From assembly GCA_048370855.1 (NCBI GenBank), contig DBGEOK010000107.1, positions 6,591-70,590 of the forward strand: 64,000 bases of DNA, written 5' to 3'. Position 1 is the stretch's first letter, and each line of letters begins with the position of its first letter. A model generated the notes under the pieces. The model was not told the DNA's origin. It saw nothing but the letters and a program-made list of their open reading frames with translations, and searched no databases. Positions 62,502-64,000 of this stretch are shown in pieces. The position numbers were made by a program, and so were the translations under genes. The DNA comes from Limiplasma sp048370855. Its GTDB lineage: Bacteria > Bacillota > Clostridia > Christensenellales > Aristaeellaceae.

Positions 62502-63986
62502 ATGTTGAATATTCCTGCGGTTAAGCTTGGCATCGTCGCGGTCAGCCGAGACTGTTTTCCGATTACCTTATCGCAGCGCCGTCGGGGAGAGGTTGTCCGC
62601 CGTTTTCAGGAGGCTGGAGGTGAAATCTTTGAGGCCAAGACCACCGTTGAAAATGAAGACGACGCGATGAAAGCGCTTGCGGAAATACGTCAGGCCGGCG
62701 TGAACGCGTTGGTGGTATACCTTGGCAACTTTGGACCGGAGGGGCCGGAGACGCTTCTTGCACAAAGCTTTCTTCCCCTTCCGGTCATGTTTGTAGCCGC
62801 TGCCGAGGAGGATACCGGCGTGCTGACCAGCGACCGCGGCGACGCCTTCTGCGGTATGCTGAACGCCAGCTATAACATCGGCCTGCGCGGACTCAGGGTT
62901 TATATACCGAAATATCCTGTGGGCACGCCCGCGGAGGTAAGCGCGATGATCGCGGAATTTATTCCCGTTGCCCGCGCGCTGATTGCGCTGAAAAGGCTAA
63001 AGATATTTACCTTTGGCCCACGCCCATTTGATTTTCTCGCATGCAATGCTCCCATCGCGCCGCTGTTTAAGCTGGGCGTAAACATCCAGGAGAATTCGGA
63101 ACTGGACTTGCTGGACGCCTATCGGAAGCATGAAGGCGATTCCCGGATCGCGGGCGTAACGGAAGAAATGGCGAAGGAGCTTGGAAACGGCAACAGAATG
63201 AGCTCGGTGCTTCCGCGGCTTGCACAATACGAGCTTACCTTGCTGGACTGGACGGAGCGGAACCTCGGCGCGGCCGAGTACGTGGCGTTTGCCAATAAGT
63301 GCTGGCCGGCGTTTGAATCCTTTTTTGGCTTTGTGCCGTGCTACGTCAATTCTCGTCTGACGGCGCGGGGAATCCCCGTTTCATGCGAGGTGGACGTATA
63401 CGGCGCGCTTTCAGAGTATATCGGCGCCTGCGTGACGGAAAGCTCGGTTACGCTGCTTGATATCAACAATACGGTTCCGGCGGACATGTATAAGGCGCAT
63501 ATTGAAGGCAAGCACGGGTATACCGCCAAGGAGGTGTTTATGGGCTTCCATTGCGGCAATACGCCTATCGACCGCCTGGTCGGCGCCTCAATGAAGTACC
63601 AGCTTATTATGAAGCGCTCGCTGGAGCCTGATCGTGAACCGGACATTACGCGCGGCACGCTGGAGGGCGCGATCAAGCCGGGGGACATCACCCTCTTCCG
63701 CTTGCAAGGCAACGCGGAGGGTAAGCTTTACAGCTATGTGGCCCAAGGGGAGATTTTGCCTGTCGATCCCAAATCGTTCGGTGGGATCGGCGTGTTCGCG
63801 GTTCCCGAAATGGACAGGTTTTACCGTCATGTGCTGATTGCGGACCGGTACCCGCACCATGGAGCCGTCGCCTTTGGACATGTTGGCAAGACGCTGTTTT
63901 CCATCCTGAAGCTTCTGGGCGTGGAAAAAGTCAGCTTTAATCAGCCAAAGGGCATGCTTTATCAGGACGAGAACCCGTTTGCGTAG
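62502..63986 (+). CDS. L-fucose/L-arabinose isomerase-family protein
   Basis: A 494-residue protein of the FucI/AraA-like fold. The likely Mn2+ ligands are Glu296 (SCEVDVYGA) and Asp320 (LLDINN), 24 residues apart as in E. coli FucI (Glu337 and Asp361), with a His at 452-453 (YPHHGAVAFGH) that may be the third ligand. Ketol isomerases of this type convert aldoses to ketoses, but the N-terminal domain and shorter length (FucI is about 590) suggest a different sugar. AAGGAGG is 5-6 bases before the ATG; the gene ends 14 bases before the window edge. Confidence 0.88.
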   Translation: MLNIPAVKLGIVAVSRDCFPITLSQRRRGEVVRRFQEAGGEIFEAKTTVENEDDAMKALAEIRQAGVNALVVYLGNFGPEGPETLLAQSFLPLPVMFVAAAEEDTGVLTSDRGDAFCGMLNASYNIGLRGLRVYIPKYPVGTPAEVSAMIAEFIPVARALIALKRLKIFTFGPRPFDFLACNAPIAPLFKLGVNIQENSELDLLDAYRKHEGDSRIAGVTEEMAKELGNGNRMSSVLPRLAQYELTLLDWTERNLGAAEYVAFANKCWPAFESFFGFVPCYVNSRLTARGIPVSCEVDVYGALSEYIGACVTESSVTLLDINNTVPADMYKAHIEGKHGYTAKEVFMGFHCGNTPIDRLVGASMKYQLIMKRSLEPDREPDITRGTLEGAIKPGDITLFRLQGNAEGKLYSYVAQGEILPVDPKSFGGIGVFAVPEMDRFYRHVLIADRYPHHGAVAFGHVGKTLFSILKLLGVEKVSFNQPKGMLYQDENPFA

Positions 63987-64000
63987 AGCGGAAGGGTCGG

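Overview
The window looks like a chromosomal segment of a GC-rich (about 60% or more by eye) member of the Bacillota, probably class Clostridia. The reasons are: strong AGGAGG ribosome binding sites on almost every gene; a tryptophan T-box leader; the darA-holB-ricT cluster (cyclic-di-AMP receptor, DNA polymerase III delta prime, PSP1/RicT), which is a Firmicute arrangement; a Trk/Ktr potassium system; and an Opp/Dpp peptide ABC operon. No tRNA, rRNA, CRISPR array, complete insertion sequence or prophage was seen. Layout, left to right. 1-1490: the 3' part of a GNAT acetyltransferase and a ketopantoate-reductase-like dehydrogenase. 1681-11099: two large PAS-rich hybrid histidine kinases flank a NudC-like Nudix hydrolase (4226-5098) and a two-gene envelope unit, a Wzz/BY-kinase-like protein with a degenerate P-loop and a peptidoglycan-binding protein. 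11127-15076: a near-consensus promoter drives a branched-chain aminotransferase, followed by an unknown gene, an RluA-type pseudouridine synthase and a HAD phosphatase. 15144-18814: a heterodimeric ABC exporter with one canonical and one degenerate ATP site. 18865-19491: a decayed methyltransferase pseudogene. 19937-22639: darA, holB, ricT and a small ferredoxin. 22706-24583: a secreted, membrane-anchored lipase-like hydrolase. 25308-37552: an eight-gene unit of a large membrane protein, an ABC ATPase and permease, an Ala-rich membrane protein, a MoxR ATPase, a DUF58 protein and two von Willebrand factor A proteins. 37691-39422: a T-box and a TrpB2-type tryptophan synthase. 39804-41303: an M32 carboxypeptidase. 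41432-42766: a small serine recombinase next to an inverted-repeat-bounded promoter and an unknown membrane protein. 42892-51037: a peptide ABC transporter operon with unusual insertions in its binding protein and second permease. 51892-56467: a potassium-uptake operon (TrkA-N-like membrane protein, TrkH, KtrA, KdpD-like kinase, KdpE-like regulator). 56799-57089: an MGMT-family protein. 57519-59998: an ArsR/HMA/P1B-ATPase metal-efflux unit. 60196-63986: a HAD phosphatase, a TIM-barrel epimerase-like protein, a flavodoxin-like reductase and an L-fucose-isomerase-like protein. The most interesting non-coding signals are two families of structured intergenic repeats. R1 is about 210-260 bp, with several copies at 24.7-25.2, 45.5, 51.1-51.5 and 57.1 kb. 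Three of these are bracketed by locus-specific direct repeats that are themselves hairpins, so R1 behaves like a small mobile element inserting at terminator hairpins. R2 is about 80-170 bp, with copies at 1.6, 39.5, 51.7 and 56.6 kb. It is a run of three hairpins, one of which changes in both arms between copies. The inverted repeats around a promoter beside the serine recombinase (42034-42135) are a candidate DNA switch or resolution site.
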